Notes under the pieces: generated by a model
Told to the model about the DNA's origin: nothing
What the model saw: only the letters and a program-made list of their open reading frames with translations
Database searches by the model: none
In this document: in pieces, positions 7,931-16,175 of the stretch
How the letters are laid out: each line of letters starts with the position of its first letter
Numbering within the stretch: the stretch's first letter is position 1
Made by a program: the position numbers and the translations under genes
Assembly: GCF_000717185.1 (NCBI RefSeq)
Contig: NZ_JNYE01000006.1
Location: 62,001-126,000, forward strand
Origin: Kitasatospora phosalacinea
GTDB lineage: Bacteria > Actinomycetota > Actinomycetes > Streptomycetales > Streptomycetaceae
Length of the DNA stretch: 64,000 bases
Direction of reading: 5' to 3'

Positions 7931-7968
7931 ACTCCAGGCCGCACCCCGTTCGGGGCGCGGCCTGGAGT
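7931..7968 (+). terminator. Intrinsic terminator of rpmG
   Basis: A long hairpin with ACTCCAGGCCGC on the left and GCGGCCTGGAGT on the right, an inner CCCC/GGGG stem and a GTTC loop, followed by CGTTTCTG. It separates rpmG from the MaoC pair. Confidence 0.88.
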
Positions 7969-8013
7969 CGTTTCTGCATGACGGACCGGACGCACCACCA
8001 GAGGAGTTGCACC

Positions 8014-8475
8014 ATGCCACTCGACCCCTCGTTCATCGGGCGGACCTACCCGCCCACCGAGCCGTACGAGGTGGGCCGGGAGAAGATCCGCGAGTTCGCC
8101 GCCGCGATCGGTGACGCGAACCCGGCGTACACGGACGTGGAGGCCGCCAAGGCGCTGGGGCACCCGGACGTCGTCGCCCCGCCGACCTTCCCGTTCGTGC
8201 TGGGCTTCCGGGCCGCGGCGCAGGTGATCAACGACCCCGAGCTCGGGCTCGACTACAGCCGGGTCGTGCACGGCGACCAGAAGTTCGCCTACACCCGCCC
8301 GGTGCGGGCGGGGGACCTGCTCTCCGTCACGGTCTCGATCGACGCGATCAAGTCGCTGGCGGGCAACGACGTGCTGACCGTCCGCGGCGAGGTCGTGGAC
8401 GCCGGCGGCGAGCACGTGGTGACGTCGATCATGACGCTGGTGGCGCGCGCCGCCGACGAAGCCGGGGAGGAGTGA
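8014..8475 (+). CDS. MaoC-like dehydratase subunit, HadA-type (N-terminal hot-dog domain)
   Basis: A 153-residue single hot-dog protein of the UPF0336 / FAS1-type MaoC family. It is preceded by GAGGAG. The partner gene starts inside its stop codon (GTGA overlap), which suggests a stoichiometric heterodimer. In mycobacteria the same position beside rpmG holds hadA-hadB-hadC, the beta-hydroxyacyl-ACP dehydratase of FAS-II. In streptomycetes the substrate is less clear, but (3R)-hydroxyacyl dehydration is the likely reaction. This subunit lacks the hydratase-2 catalytic motif found in the next gene and is expected to shape substrate binding. Confidence 0.85.
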   Translation: MPLDPSFIGRTYPPTEPYEVGREKIREFAAAIGDANPAYTDVEAAKALGHPDVVAPPTFPFVLGFRAAAQVINDPELGLDYSRVVHGDQKFAYTRPVRAGDLLSVTVSIDAIKSLAGNDVLTVRGEVVDAGGEHVVTSIMTLVARAADEAGEE

Positions 8476-8900
8476 CCGTGGCGGTCCGCTTTGACGAGGT
8501 CCAGGTCGGCACCGAGCTGCCGGCGCAGTCCTTCCCGGTGACCCGGGCGACGCTGGTGCAGTACGCCGGTGCCTCCGGGGACTTCAACCCGATCCACTGG
8601 AACGAGAAGTTCGCCCTGGAGGTCGGCCTCCCGGACGTGATCGCGCACGGCATGTTCACCATGGCCGAGGCCGCCCGGGTGGTGACCGACTGGGTCGGCG
8701 ACCCGGCCGCGGTGGTCGAGTACGGCGTCCGCTTCACCAAGCCGGTGGTCGTCCCCAACGACGGCGTCGGCGCGACGGTCGAGGTCACCGCGAAGGTGGC
8801 CGCGCTGCTGGAGGACAACCGCGTCCGGGTGGACCTGGTCGCGACCAGCGAGGGGCAGAAGGTCCTGGGCATGGCCCGGGCCGTCGTCCGGCTGGGCTGA
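8472..8900 (+). CDS. MaoC-like dehydratase catalytic subunit, HadB-type
   Basis: A 142-residue hot-dog protein carrying the (R)-hydratase signature YAGASGDFNPIHWNEKFA; the Asp and His of SGDFNPIH are the catalytic dyad of MaoC/hydratase-2 enzymes. The GTG start overlaps the upstream stop by 4 nt, so the pair is translationally coupled and probably forms a HadAB-type dehydratase acting on acyl-ACP or acyl-CoA. An alternative GTG lies two codons further in. It is followed by the TetR control region. Confidence 0.87.
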   Translation: MTVAVRFDEVQVGTELPAQSFPVTRATLVQYAGASGDFNPIHWNEKFALEVGLPDVIAHGMFTMAEAARVVTDWVGDPAAVVEYGVRFTKPVVVPNDGVGATVEVTAKVAALLEDNRVRVDLVATSEGQKVLGMARAVVRLG

Positions 8901-8951
8901 GCCCGTCCGAGCCGGTGCGGGTCCCGGGAGCGGGGCCCGCACCGGGCGGCC

Positions 8952-8980
8952 TTGCAAAGTTATTGGCCAATCACTAATCT
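8952..8980 (+). promoter_or_regulatory. tetR promoter with embedded operator
   Basis: TTGCAA (8952-8957) and TAATCT (8975-8980) are separated by exactly 17 bp. The spacer is almost filled by the palindrome AGTTATTGGCCAATCACT (8958-8975, 16 of 18 positions symmetric). The expected start is at 8987, which is itself a GTG, so the mRNA is probably leaderless. A nearly identical palindrome precedes the MFS gene. Confidence 0.82.
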
Positions 8981-8986
8981 GTGGGT

Positions 8987-9565
8987 GTGGCCAGGAACAG
9001 CATGCGGATGTCCGCCGAGGAGCGGCGCGAGAGCGTCGTCCGGGCGGCGATGGTGGAGTTCGCCCGGGGCGGCTACCGGGGCACGTCCACCGAGGCGATC
9101 GCCCGCCGGGTGGGCGTCTCGCAGCCGTACCTGTTCCGGCTGTTCCCCAACAAGCAGGCGATCTTCGCGGCGGCGGCCGAGCACTGCATGGAGGAGACCT
9201 GGAACGTCTTCGACCGCGCCTCGGAGGGCCTGGCCGGGGAGGCGGCCTGCGACGCGATGGGCGGGGCGTACCTGGGCCTGGTCGAGGACCGGGAGCAGGT
9301 GATGATGCAGATGCAGATCTACGTCTCGGTGTTCGCGGCGGAGTCGGCCGGCGACGGCGACATCGGCGAGATGGCGCGGGCGGGCTGGTCACGGCTGTTC
9401 GAGCGGATCGAGGAGCGGATCGGCGACCGGGTCAAGGCCACCGAGTTCATGGCGCACGGGATGTTGATCAACACCCTGGTGGCGCTGGGGTACCCGATCG
9501 AGCACGGGCTCTGGTCGGCGTTCGTGGAGATGAGCGAGCAGCAGAAGCGGGCCGAGGAGGGCTGA
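8987..9565 (+). CDS. TetR family repressor of the adjacent MFS exporter
   Basis: A 192-residue TetR regulator. The N-terminal helix-turn-helix (about 8-55) contains EFARGGYRGTSTEAIARRVG followed by the typical recognition end VSQPYLFRLFPNKQAIF. The remainder is an alpha-helical ligand domain. GTG 8987 is chosen because it lies 7 nt after the -10 box; in-frame GTG 8981 would overlap the promoter, and ATG 9002 is also possible. No Shine-Dalgarno sequence is visible, consistent with leaderless translation. The operator inside its own promoter implies autoregulation, and the same operator before the exporter implies that it represses that gene until a ligand binds. Confidence 0.9.
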   Translation: MARNSMRMSAEERRESVVRAAMVEFARGGYRGTSTEAIARRVGVSQPYLFRLFPNKQAIFAAAAEHCMEETWNVFDRASEGLAGEAACDAMGGAYLGLVEDREQVMMQMQIYVSVFAAESAGDGDIGEMARAGWSRLFERIEERIGDRVKATEFMAHGMLINTLVALGYPIEHGLWSAFVEMSEQQKRAEEG

Positions 9566-9599
9566 GGCGCTCCGCCGACGGCGGCGGGCGCCCTTTTTT
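9566..9599 (+). terminator. Intrinsic terminator of tetR
   Basis: A nested GC-rich hairpin (GGCGC...CCGCC/GGCGG...GGCGCC) is followed by six T residues. It starts directly after the stop codon and isolates tetR from the exporter gene, which has its own promoter. Confidence 0.85.
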
Positions 9600-9605
9600 C
9601 GGCCC

Positions 9606-9634
9606 CTGAAAGTTATTGAGCAATCACAACCTAT
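9606..9634 (+). promoter_or_regulatory. MFS exporter promoter with the same TetR operator
   Basis: The palindrome AGTTATTGAGCAATCACA (9611-9628) matches the tetR operator at 15 of 18 positions. It lies between a CTGAAA -35-like box (9606-9611) and an ACCTAT -10-like box (9629-9634), about 13 bp before the start codon. Bound repressor would block polymerase. Confidence 0.78.
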
Positions 9635-9646
9635 GGGGGAAGCGAG

Positions 9647-11056
9647 ATGAACAGGCAAGCCGTCTGGACCCTGGTGGTCGTCAGCGTGGCCAGCTTCATG
9701 GCCGGACTCGACAACCTGGTGGTCACCACCGCACTGCCCGCGATCCGCGCCGACCTGGGCGGCGCCCTCGCCGACCTGGAGTGGACGGTCAGCGCGTACA
9801 CCCTGACCTTCGCCGTCCTGCTGATGCTCGGCGCCGCCCTCGGCGACCGCTTCGGCCGCCGCCGGATGTTCCTCGGCGGGCTCGCGGTCTTCACCCTCGG
9901 CTCGGCGTCCGCGGCCCTCGCCCCGACCATGGGGACGCTGATCGCCGCCCGCGCCGTCCAGGGCGTCGGCGCGGCCGTGATGATGCCGCTCACCCTCACC
10001 CTGCTGACCGTCGCGGTGCCCGCCGCCAGGCGCGGCATGGCGTTCGGCATCTGGTCCGGGGTCAGCGGGCTGGCCGTCGCCACCGGGCCGCTGATCGGCG
10101 GCAGCCTCACCGAGCGCTTCTCCTGGCAGTGGATCTTCTGGGTGAACGTCCCGGTCGGCCTGCTCCTGCTGCCGCTGGCCCGCGCCGTGCTCGGCGAGAG
10201 CCGCGGCGAGCGCCCCCGCCTCGACCTCCCCGGCACCCTGCTGGTCAGCGGCGGCCTCTTCGGCCTCGTCCTCGGCCTGGTCCGCGGCAACCCCGACGGC
10301 TGGACCGACCCGCTGGTGCTCACCTCGCTGATCGGCGGCGTCCTGCTACTGGCCGCCTTCGCCGGGTACGAGGCCCGCTTCGCGGAGCGGCCGATGCTGC
10401 CGATGCGGCTGTTCCGCAACCGGGCGTTCAGCGCCGTCAACGCGGCCAGCCTGCTGATGTTCCTCGGCATGTTCGGCTCGATCTTCCTGATCAGCCAGTA
10501 CTTCCAGGGCGTCAACGGCTACACCGCCGAACAGGCCGGCGTCCGGATGCTCCCGTGGACCGCCATGCCGCTGCTGGTCGCCCCGGTCGCCGGGATCCTC
10601 ACCGACCGGATCGGCGGCCGCCCGATCGTCGTCACCGGACTCGTCCTCCAGGCCCTCGGCCTGCTCGGGGTGGCCCTGCTCGCCGAGCACTCCGCCGGGT
10701 ACGGGCAGCAGGTCCCGGTCCTGATGGTCTGCGGCATCGGGATGTCCCTCTACTTCGCCCCCACCGCCAACCTGGTGATGGCCAGCGTCCGCCCCGCCGA
10801 ACAGGGCATCGCCTCCGGGGCGAACAACGCCATGCGGGAGGTCGGCGGCGCCCTCGGCGTGGCCGTGCTCTCCGCGGTCTTCTCCGCCCGGGGCGGCTAC
10901 GGCAGCACCGACGCCTTCACCGACGGACTCGTCCCCGCGATCGTCGTCGGCGCCCTCGCGATCGGGGGCGGGGCGGTCGCCGCGGCACTCGTCCCGCGAC
11001 GGCACGGCATGCGGACCGCCGCGGCGGCCCGCCCGGAGACCACCGTTCCGGCCTGA
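9647..11056 (+). CDS. MFS drug exporter, DHA2 (EmrB/QacA) family
   Basis: A 469-residue integral membrane transporter of the 14-helix DHA2 family, proton-driven. The family signature LGDRFGRRRMFLGGL lies in the loop after helix 2. The first helix carries ASFMAGLDNLVVTTALPAI, in which the Asp is typical of drug:H+ antiporters, and helix 5 carries motif C-like GVSGLAVATGPLIGGSL. GGGGGAAGCGAG precedes the ATG. Its own operator and the upstream tetR gene make it an inducible efflux pump, and the small DUF3291 gene is 45 bp downstream. The substrate cannot be told from sequence. Confidence 0.92.
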   Translation: MNRQAVWTLVVVSVASFMAGLDNLVVTTALPAIRADLGGALADLEWTVSAYTLTFAVLLMLGAALGDRFGRRRMFLGGLAVFTLGSASAALAPTMGTLIAARAVQGVGAAVMMPLTLTLLTVAVPAARRGMAFGIWSGVSGLAVATGPLIGGSLTERFSWQWIFWVNVPVGLLLLPLARAVLGESRGERPRLDLPGTLLVSGGLFGLVLGLVRGNPDGWTDPLVLTSLIGGVLLLAAFAGYEARFAERPMLPMRLFRNRAFSAVNAASLLMFLGMFGSIFLISQYFQGVNGYTAEQAGVRMLPWTAMPLLVAPVAGILTDRIGGRPIVVTGLVLQALGLLGVALLAEHSAGYGQQVPVLMVCGIGMSLYFAPTANLVMASVRPAEQGIASGANNAMREVGGALGVAVLSAVFSARGGYGSTDAFTDGLVPAIVVGALAIGGGAVAAALVPRRHGMRTAAAARPETTVPA

Positions 11057-11101
11057 CGCGTGACAACGGAGAGAGAAAACGGAGAGAGAAGGAGAACCGC
11101 C

Positions 11102-11497
11102 ATGTTCGCCCTGACCCTGCCCTGGACCCCCGGACCCGTCGCGCCGCGGCCGTCGGACCGGCCCGTGGTGATGGCCGCCGAACTGCGGGTGCGCGGGCTG
11201 CGGCACGTGCCCGGCTTCCTGCGGCAGTCCCTGGCGGTCCGCGCCCAGGCCCGCCGGGCCCCCGGCTCGCTCGGCGTCACCCTGCGGGCCGCGCCGCTGC
11301 GGCGCACCTTCTGGGTGCTCTCCGCCTGGAGCGACCGGGAGGCGCTCACCGCGTTCGTCCGCTCCGACACCCACCGGCGGGCGATGACCGGGCTGCGGCC
11401 CGCCATGGAGCACTCCGCGTTCGCCAGATGGGAGGCCGACACCCCGGACGCACCGGAGTGGGCGGAGGCGGACCGGCGGCTCGCGGAGGCCGCGTAG
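11102..11497 (+). CDS. DUF3291 / antibiotic-monooxygenase-like small protein
   Basis: A 131-residue single-domain protein with a dimeric alpha-beta-barrel look. RTFWVLSAWSDREALTAFV followed by RSDTHRRAM is the region conserved in DUF3291 and related ABM-fold proteins. GAGAAGGAGAACC precedes the ATG; an upstream in-frame codon would add a low-complexity lead. It lies 45 bp after the exporter and is probably cotranscribed under TetR control. It could modify or bind the exported compound; no catalytic residues can be assigned. Confidence 0.7.
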   Translation: MFALTLPWTPGPVAPRPSDRPVVMAAELRVRGLRHVPGFLRQSLAVRAQARRAPGSLGVTLRAAPLRRTFWVLSAWSDREALTAFVRSDTHRRAMTGLRPAMEHSAFARWEADTPDAPEWAEADRRLAEAA

Positions 11498-11535
11498 CGC
11501 CCCGGGGCCGGGGGCTGCTCCGGGTGCTGTTCGTA

Positions 11536-11611
11536 CGGCCCGGAGCAGCACGGACTTCCCGCCGGGCTCCGGCCGCCGGCAGCTCGGACCCGCCGTTCCC
11601 CGAGCCCCTGG
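11536..11611. repeat. Dispersed 76-bp intergenic repeat, copy 1
   Basis: It matches 69 of 76 positions at 40744-40819. It is bounded by an inverted GGGCTC/GAGCCC and contains the core CAGCTCGGACCCGCCG. It lies 38 bp after the DUF3291 stop. It looks like one of the short noncoding repeats common between streptomycete genes; its function is unknown. Confidence 0.75.
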
Positions 11612-11655
11612 AAGCGCGTCCCGCCGTTCCCCCCGGGCTGCCTTAGGCTGGGGCG

Positions 11656-12696
11656 GTGATCGAGGAGATGGACGCGCCGCTGGCCCCGTTGACGACGCTG
11701 CGGTTGGGCGGCCCGGCCCGGCGGCTGGTGACGGCGCAGACGGACGCCGAGGTGGTGGCCGCGGTCCGGGCGGCGGACGCGGCGGGGGAGCCGCTGCTGG
11801 TGCTGGGCGGCGGCTCGAACCTGGTGATCGGGGACGCCGGCTTCCCCGGGACGGTGCTGCGGATCGCCACCGAGGGCTTCGCCCTGGACGGCACGCTGCT
11901 GGAGCTCGCGGCCGGCGAGGTCTGGTCGGACGCGGTGGCCCGCACCGTCGCCGCCGGGCTGGCCGGGATCGAGTTCCTGGCCGGCATCCCCGGCTCGGCC
12001 GGCGCGACGCCGGTGCAGAACGTGGGCGCGTACGGCCAGGAGGTCGCGGAGACCGTTACCGAGGTGGTCGCCTACGACCGCCTGCTCGGCGAGACCGTCA
12101 CGCTGGCCGCCGGGGACTGCGCCTTCTCCTACCGGCACAGCCGCTTCAAGGCCGACCCGGACCGGTACGTGGTGCTGCGGGTGCGGTTCCGGCTCGCGGA
12201 CGAGGGCGGGCTGTCCTCGCCGGTGAAGTACGCCGAGGTGGCCCGGTCGATGGGCGTCGAGGCGGGGCAGCGGGTGAAGCTGGGGGACGCCCACGCCGAG
12301 GTGCTGCGGCTGCGCGCGGGCAAGGGCATGGTGCTGGACGCGGCCGACCACGACACCTGGTCGGCGGGCTCGTTCTTCACCAACCCGGTCCTCACGGACG
12401 ACCAGTTCGCCCTGTTCACCGCCCGGTTGGGCGACCTGCGGGCGCCCGCCTACCCGGCGGGCGAGGGCCGCACCAAGACCTCCGCGGCCTGGCTGATCGA
12501 CAACGCGGGCTTCCGCAAGGGCCACGGCAGCGGCCCGGCGACGCTCTCCACCAAGCACACCCTCGCCCTCACCAACCGCGGCTCGGCCACCACCGAGGAC
12601 CTGCTCGCCCTGGCCCGCGAGGTGCGGGACGGGGTGCGCGCGGCGTTCGGGGTGGAGCTGGTGAACGAGCCCGTGATGGTGGGCGTCAGCCTCTGA
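11656..12696 (+). CDS. murB: UDP-N-acetylenolpyruvoylglucosamine reductase
   Basis: A 346-residue cytoplasmic FAD enzyme that reduces UDP-GlcNAc-enolpyruvate to UDP-MurNAc with NADPH in peptidoglycan synthesis. The N-terminal FAD domain has LVLGGGSNLVIGD and GIPGSAGATPVQNVGAYG. The active site shows the YRHSRFK arginine, the proton-donor serine in AGSFFTNP and the C-terminal NEPVMVGV glutamate. GTG 11656 lies 7 nt after a TAGGCT -10 box (11644-11649) and no ribosome site precedes it, so translation is probably leaderless. ATG 11668 is the alternative. Confidence 0.95.
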   Translation: MIEEMDAPLAPLTTLRLGGPARRLVTAQTDAEVVAAVRAADAAGEPLLVLGGGSNLVIGDAGFPGTVLRIATEGFALDGTLLELAAGEVWSDAVARTVAAGLAGIEFLAGIPGSAGATPVQNVGAYGQEVAETVTEVVAYDRLLGETVTLAAGDCAFSYRHSRFKADPDRYVVLRVRFRLADEGGLSSPVKYAEVARSMGVEAGQRVKLGDAHAEVLRLRAGKGMVLDAADHDTWSAGSFFTNPVLTDDQFALFTARLGDLRAPAYPAGEGRTKTSAAWLIDNAGFRKGHGSGPATLSTKHTLALTNRGSATTEDLLALAREVRDGVRAAFGVELVNEPVMVGVSL

Positions 12697-12727
12697 ACCT
12701 TTCAGGCCGCCGCCCCGCCCGTCGGGC

Positions 12728-13756
12728 CTAGGCGGGCTCCTCCACCAGCCAGGCGTCGATCTCGCCGAGCAGTTCCTTCACCACGTGCTCGGGAGCCCGC
12801 GAGGAGCGGATCGACTGGCGGGCGAGTTCGGCCAGCTCGGCGTCGGTGAAGGCGTGCGCCTCGCGGGCCAGGGCGTACTGGTCGGCCAGCCGGGAGCCGA
12901 ACAGCAGCGGGTCGTCGGCACCCAGGGCGAGCGGGACGCCCGCCTCGAAGAGGGTGCGCAGCGGTACCTGCTCGGGGCTGTCGTACACGCCGAGGGCGAC
13001 GTTGGAGGCGGGGCAGACCTCGCAGGTGACCTGCCGGTCGGCGAGGCGCTGGAGCAGCCGCGGGTCCTCGGCGGCGCGCACGCCGTGGCCGATCCGGGCG
13101 GCGCCCAGGTCGTCCAGGCAGTCGCGGACGGAGTCGGGCCCGGCGAGCTCGCCGCCGTGCGGGGCGGCGATCAGGCCGCCGCCCCGGGCGATGGCGAAGG
13201 CGCGGTCGAAGTCCCGGGCCAGGCCGCGGCGCTCGTCGTTGGAGAGGCCGAAGCCGATCACGCCCTGGTCGGCGTACCGGACGGCGAGCCGGGCCAGCGT
13301 CCGGGCGTCCATCGGGGACTTCATCCGGTTCGCGGCGACCAGCACCCGGATGCCGACGCCGGTGGCCCCGGAGGCCTCCCGGACGGCGTCCAGGACCAGC
13401 TCCAGGGTCGGGGTCAGGCCGCCGAGCAGCGGCGCGTACGAGGTCGGGTCGACCTGGATCTCCAGCCAGCGGGAGCCGTCGGCGCGCTCGTCCTCGGCGG
13501 TCTCCCGGACGAGGCGGCGGATGTCGGACTCGTCGCGCAGGCAGGAGCGGGCGGTGTCGTACAGCCGCTGGAAGCGGAACCAGCCGCGTTCGTCGGTGGC
13601 CCGGAGCTTGGGCGGGTGTTCGGAACTGAGCGCCTCGGGCAGCCGGATGCCGTGCTTGTCGGCGAGTTCGAGCAGCGTCGCGGGGCGCATCGAACCGGTG
13701 AAGTGCAGGTGCAGGTGGGCCTTCGGAAGGCTCCGGACATCACGCTGGCGATCCAT
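12728..13756 (-). CDS. add: Adenosine deaminase
   Basis: A 342-residue zinc-dependent enzyme of purine salvage (adenosine to inosine). The metal and catalytic motifs are in order: PKAHLHLHFTG near the N-terminus, APHGGE with the catalytic glutamate, ARIGHGV, and LGADDPLLFG near the C-terminus. The ATG at 13756 was chosen over an upstream TTG because AGGA lies 7 nt before it. It converges with murB (31 bp between stops) and follows aspC on the same strand about 100 bp downstream, so the two may be cotranscribed. Members of this family may also act on other aminopurines. Confidence 0.93.
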   Translation of the reverse strand: MDRQRDVRSLPKAHLHLHFTGSMRPATLLELADKHGIRLPEALSSEHPPKLRATDERGWFRFQRLYDTARSCLRDESDIRRLVRETAEDERADGSRWLEIQVDPTSYAPLLGGLTPTLELVLDAVREASGATGVGIRVLVAANRMKSPMDARTLARLAVRYADQGVIGFGLSNDERRGLARDFDRAFAIARGGGLIAAPHGGELAGPDSVRDCLDDLGAARIGHGVRAAEDPRLLQRLADRQVTCEVCPASNVALGVYDSPEQVPLRTLFEAGVPLALGADDPLLFGSRLADQYALAREAHAFTDAELAELARQSIRSSRAPEHVVKELLGEIDAWLVEEPA

Positions 13757-13861
13757 CCGCCGATCCTGCCGCAAAACGCCCGGAAACAGGAACCGCCCCC
13801 CGCAGCTCGCCCGATCGGGTGAGGCGCGGGGGGCGGTGCTGACGCGGGGTCAGGCGCGGGG

Positions 13862-15100
13862 TCAGTCGCGGGCCTCGCCGAGCAGCTTCTGCAGGCGGCT
13901 GACGCCCTCGACCAGGTCGGTGTCGCCGAGCGCGTAGGACAGCCGCAGGTAGCCGGGGGTGCCGAAGGCCTCGCCGGGGACGACCGCGACCTCGGCCTCG
14001 TCCAGGATCAGCGCGGCCAGCTCGGCGGAGGTCTGCGGGCGCTTGCCGCGGATCTCCTTGCCCAGCAGGCCCTTGACCGACGGGTAGGCGTAGAACGCGC
14101 CCTCGGGCTCGGGGCAGAGGACGCCCTCGATCTCGTTCAGCATCGCCACGACCGTGCGGCGGCGGCGGTCGAACGCGGTCTTCATCTCGTCCACCGCGGA
14201 GAGGTCCCCGGAGACGGCGGCGAGCGCCGCGCGCTGGGCCACGTTGGAGACGTTCGAGGTGGCGTGCGACTGCAGGTTGGCGGCCGCGTTGACGACGTCC
14301 TTCGGGCCGATCAGCCAGCCCACCCGCCAGCCGGTCATCGCGTAGGTCTTGGCCACGCCGTTCACCACGATGCACTTGTCGGCCAGCTCGGGCAGCAGCG
14401 CGGGCAGCGAGGTGAAGGTCGCGTCGCCGTAGACCAGGTGCTCGTAGATCTCGTCGGTGAGCACCCACAGGCCGTGCTCCAGCGCCCAGCGGCCGATCGC
14501 CTCGGCCTCGGCCTCGGTGTACACCGCGCCGGTCGGGTTGGACGGCGAGACGAACAGCACCACCTTGGTGTTCGCGGTGCGGGCGGCCTCCAGCTGCTCC
14601 ACCGAGACCTTGTAGCCGGTGGTCTCGTCCGAGACGACCTCGACGGGGGTGCCGCCGGCCAGCTTCACGGCCTCCGGGTAGGTGGTCCAGTACGGCGCCG
14701 GGATGATCACCTCGTCACCCGGGTCGAGGATCGCGGCGAAGGCGTTGTAGATCGCCTGCTTGCCGCCGTTGGTCACCAGCACCTGCGAGGCGTCCACCTG
14801 GTAGCCGGAGTCGCGGAGCGTCTTGGCGGCGATCGCGGCCTTCAGCTCCGGCAGGCCGCCGGCCGGGGTGTAGCGGTGGTTCGCCGGGTCCTGGCAGGCG
14901 GCGACCGCGGCGTCCACGATGTAGCCGGGGGTCGGGAAGTCGGGCTCGCCGGCGCCGAAGCCGATCACCGGGCGCCCGGCGGCCTTGAGGGCCTTGGCCT
15001 TGGCGTCGACGGCGAGGGTGGCGGACTCGGCGATGGCGCCGACCCGGGCGGAGACCCGGCGGTCGGCGGGGGAGACGTTCTCGGGGGTGGGTGCGCTCAT
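13862..15100 (-). CDS. aspC: Aspartate aminotransferase, class I/II PLP enzyme
   Basis: A 412-residue class Ib aspartate aminotransferase that interconverts aspartate and 2-oxoglutarate with oxaloacetate and glutamate. Visible are the substrate-binding [38 protein letters not shown], the PLP lysine in [17 protein letters not shown] and the C-terminal RLSYAL arginine. The start ATG at 15100 gives the usual family length; the frame continues to 15358 but that part is not homologous. Only a weak CAGGG precedes it. The gene lies upstream of and divergent from tRNA-Trp-secE, an order conserved in streptomycetes. Confidence 0.95.
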   Translation of the reverse strand: MSAPTPENVSPADRRVSARVGAIAESATLAVDAKAKALKAAGRPVIGFGAGEPDFPTPGYIVDAAVAACQDPANHRYTPAGGLPELKAAIAAKTLRDSGYQVDASQVLVTNGGKQAIYNAFAAILDPGDEVIIPAPYWTTYPEAVKLAGGTPVEVVSDETTGYKVSVEQLEAARTANTKVVLFVSPSNPTGAVYTEAEAEAIGRWALEHGLWVLTDEIYEHLVYGDATFTSLPALLPELADKCIVVNGVAKTYAMTGWRVGWLIGPKDVVNAAANLQSHATSNVSNVAQRAALAAVSGDLSAVDEMKTAFDRRRRTVVAMLNEIEGVLCPEPEGAFYAYPSVKGLLGKEIRGKRPQTSAELAALILDEAEVAVVPGEAFGTPGYLRLSYALGDTDLVEGVSRLQKLLGEARD

Positions 15101-15278
15101 GCCCTGAATGGTCCCAGACCGCACGGGGGGCGGGCATCGCGGTTTCACCATGCGTCCCGCGGCGTTCCAGCATCCGTACCGCACCCCCGGACGATCTCGG
15201 GCGGACGGCGATCGGAGCCGGAGGATCTCGGGTGGAGGGGGGCGAAAGTCGGCGAATGTGGATCTCGGTGAATGAGGT
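15101..15278. other. Divergent intergenic region aspC / tRNA-Trp
   Basis: Part of the 310-bp gap between aspC and tRNA-Trp. It carries the aspC upstream region and no coding sequence that I can support; the promoter for the tRNA-Trp-secE side lies at 15279-15307. Confidence 0.4.
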
Positions 15279-15307
15279 TCGACCAATCGGCGAAGAACCC
15301 GTACACT
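15279..15307 (+). promoter_or_regulatory. Candidate promoter of tRNA-Trp-secE
   Basis: TCGACC and TACACT are separated by 17 bp, predicting a start near 15314, about 100 nt before tRNA-Trp. A second -10-like TAGGTT at 15375-15380 lies closer to the tRNA and could be the main site. Confidence 0.5.
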
Positions 15308-15410
15308 CACTGCTCGATGGCTCCCGAAGTGCGGATCCTTCGGCCGGGTACACCACACGGCCGGGCGGATGCGGTAGGTTGGGGGCCACGCCGGAGCCGC
15401 GAGGCTCCGT

Positions 15411-15483
15411 AGGGCACTAGCTCAATTGGTAGAGCACCGGTCTCCAAAACCGGCGGTTGGGGGTTCGAGTCCCTCGTGCCCTG
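15411..15483 (+). tRNA. tRNA-Trp (CCA)
   Basis: A 73-nt cloverleaf. Acceptor AGGGCAC pairs with GTGCCCT, anticodon loop CTCCAAA has CCA at 15444-15446, the T arm is GGGGTTCGAGTCCC, and discriminator G is at 15483. Its place directly before secE is conserved across actinobacteria. Confidence 0.97.
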
Positions 15484-15498
15484 CTGCTTGATCCGTGC

Positions 15499-15532
15499 CA
15501 AGCCCGTTCGCTCCGCAGAGCGAGCGGGCTTG
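15499..15532 (+). terminator. 15-bp hairpin between tRNA-Trp and secE
   Basis: CAAGCCCGTTCGCTC pairs with GAGCGAGCGGGCTTG (one G-T pair) around a CGCA loop. There is no T run, so it may attenuate rather than fully stop transcription, or be a processing site, letting some polymerase reach secE. Confidence 0.65.
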
Positions 15533-15624
15533 ATGCGGAGAGGGCCCCACCCAGCACAGCTTTCGCCGGATCGCCCGTGCACCAGGCACGGACCTCCGCA
15601 GGACCGGGATTCAGGTGAGGACGA

Positions 15625-15996
15625 GTGACGGAGACCACGGGCTCCACCGCAACGCCTGAGAGCGGCAACCCCGAGGGGGCCGAAGGCGCCGCGGACGAGG
15701 CCACCAGCACCGAGGACGGCAAGAAGCCCTCCCGGCGCGAGCGTCGTCGTGCCAACAGGGCCGAGGGCGGCGAGGGCGGCAAGAAGTCCGGCAAGCGGGC
15801 CAAGAAGGGCGTCTTCGCCCGGACGGCGATCTTCTACCGCCAGATCATCGCGGAGCTCCGCAAGGTGGTCTGGCCCACCCGCAGCCAGCTGATCCAGTAC
15901 ACCACCGTCGTGGTCACCTTCGTGATCGTGATGATGCTGGTGGTCGCCGGTCTCGACTGGGTCTTCGCGAAGGGCGCCTTCTGGATCTTCGGCTGA
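15625..15996 (+). CDS. secE: Preprotein translocase subunit SecE
   Basis: A 123-residue essential subunit of the SecYEG channel. The first 60 residues are a charged, disordered actinobacterial extension (Glu/Gly then Lys/Arg). The conserved amphipathic helix IIAELRKVVWPTRSQL and one transmembrane helix (about 92-112, TTVVVTFVIVMMLVVAGLDW) follow. GAGGACGA precedes the GTG start. It is followed by a strong terminator and then nusG. Confidence 0.96.
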   Translation: MTETTGSTATPESGNPEGAEGAADEATSTEDGKKPSRRERRRANRAEGGEGGKKSGKRAKKGVFARTAIFYRQIIAELRKVVWPTRSQLIQYTTVVVTFVIVMMLVVAGLDWVFAKGAFWIFG

Positions 15997-16056
15997 CGCC
16001 CGATCCGGCACCACCCCGCAGGGATCCCCGCCGGTCCCGCACCGAATACTCCACCC

Positions 16057-16087
16057 CGACCCGGGCCGAATCCTTCGGCCCGGGTCG
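16057..16087 (+). terminator. Terminator of secE
   Basis: A 14-bp perfect stem (CGACCCGGGCCGAA / TTCGGCCCGGGTCG) with a 3-nt loop, without a T tract, 61 bp after the secE stop. nusG is 89 bp further on and probably has its own promoter. Confidence 0.75.
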
Positions 16088-16175
16088 AGCTGTCGGCGCG
16101 AAGGGCCACGGGCGACTACCGTTGAGTCGGTACTGTTGAGGTATCCGTTCCACAACCAGGAAAGAAGCAGCGACC

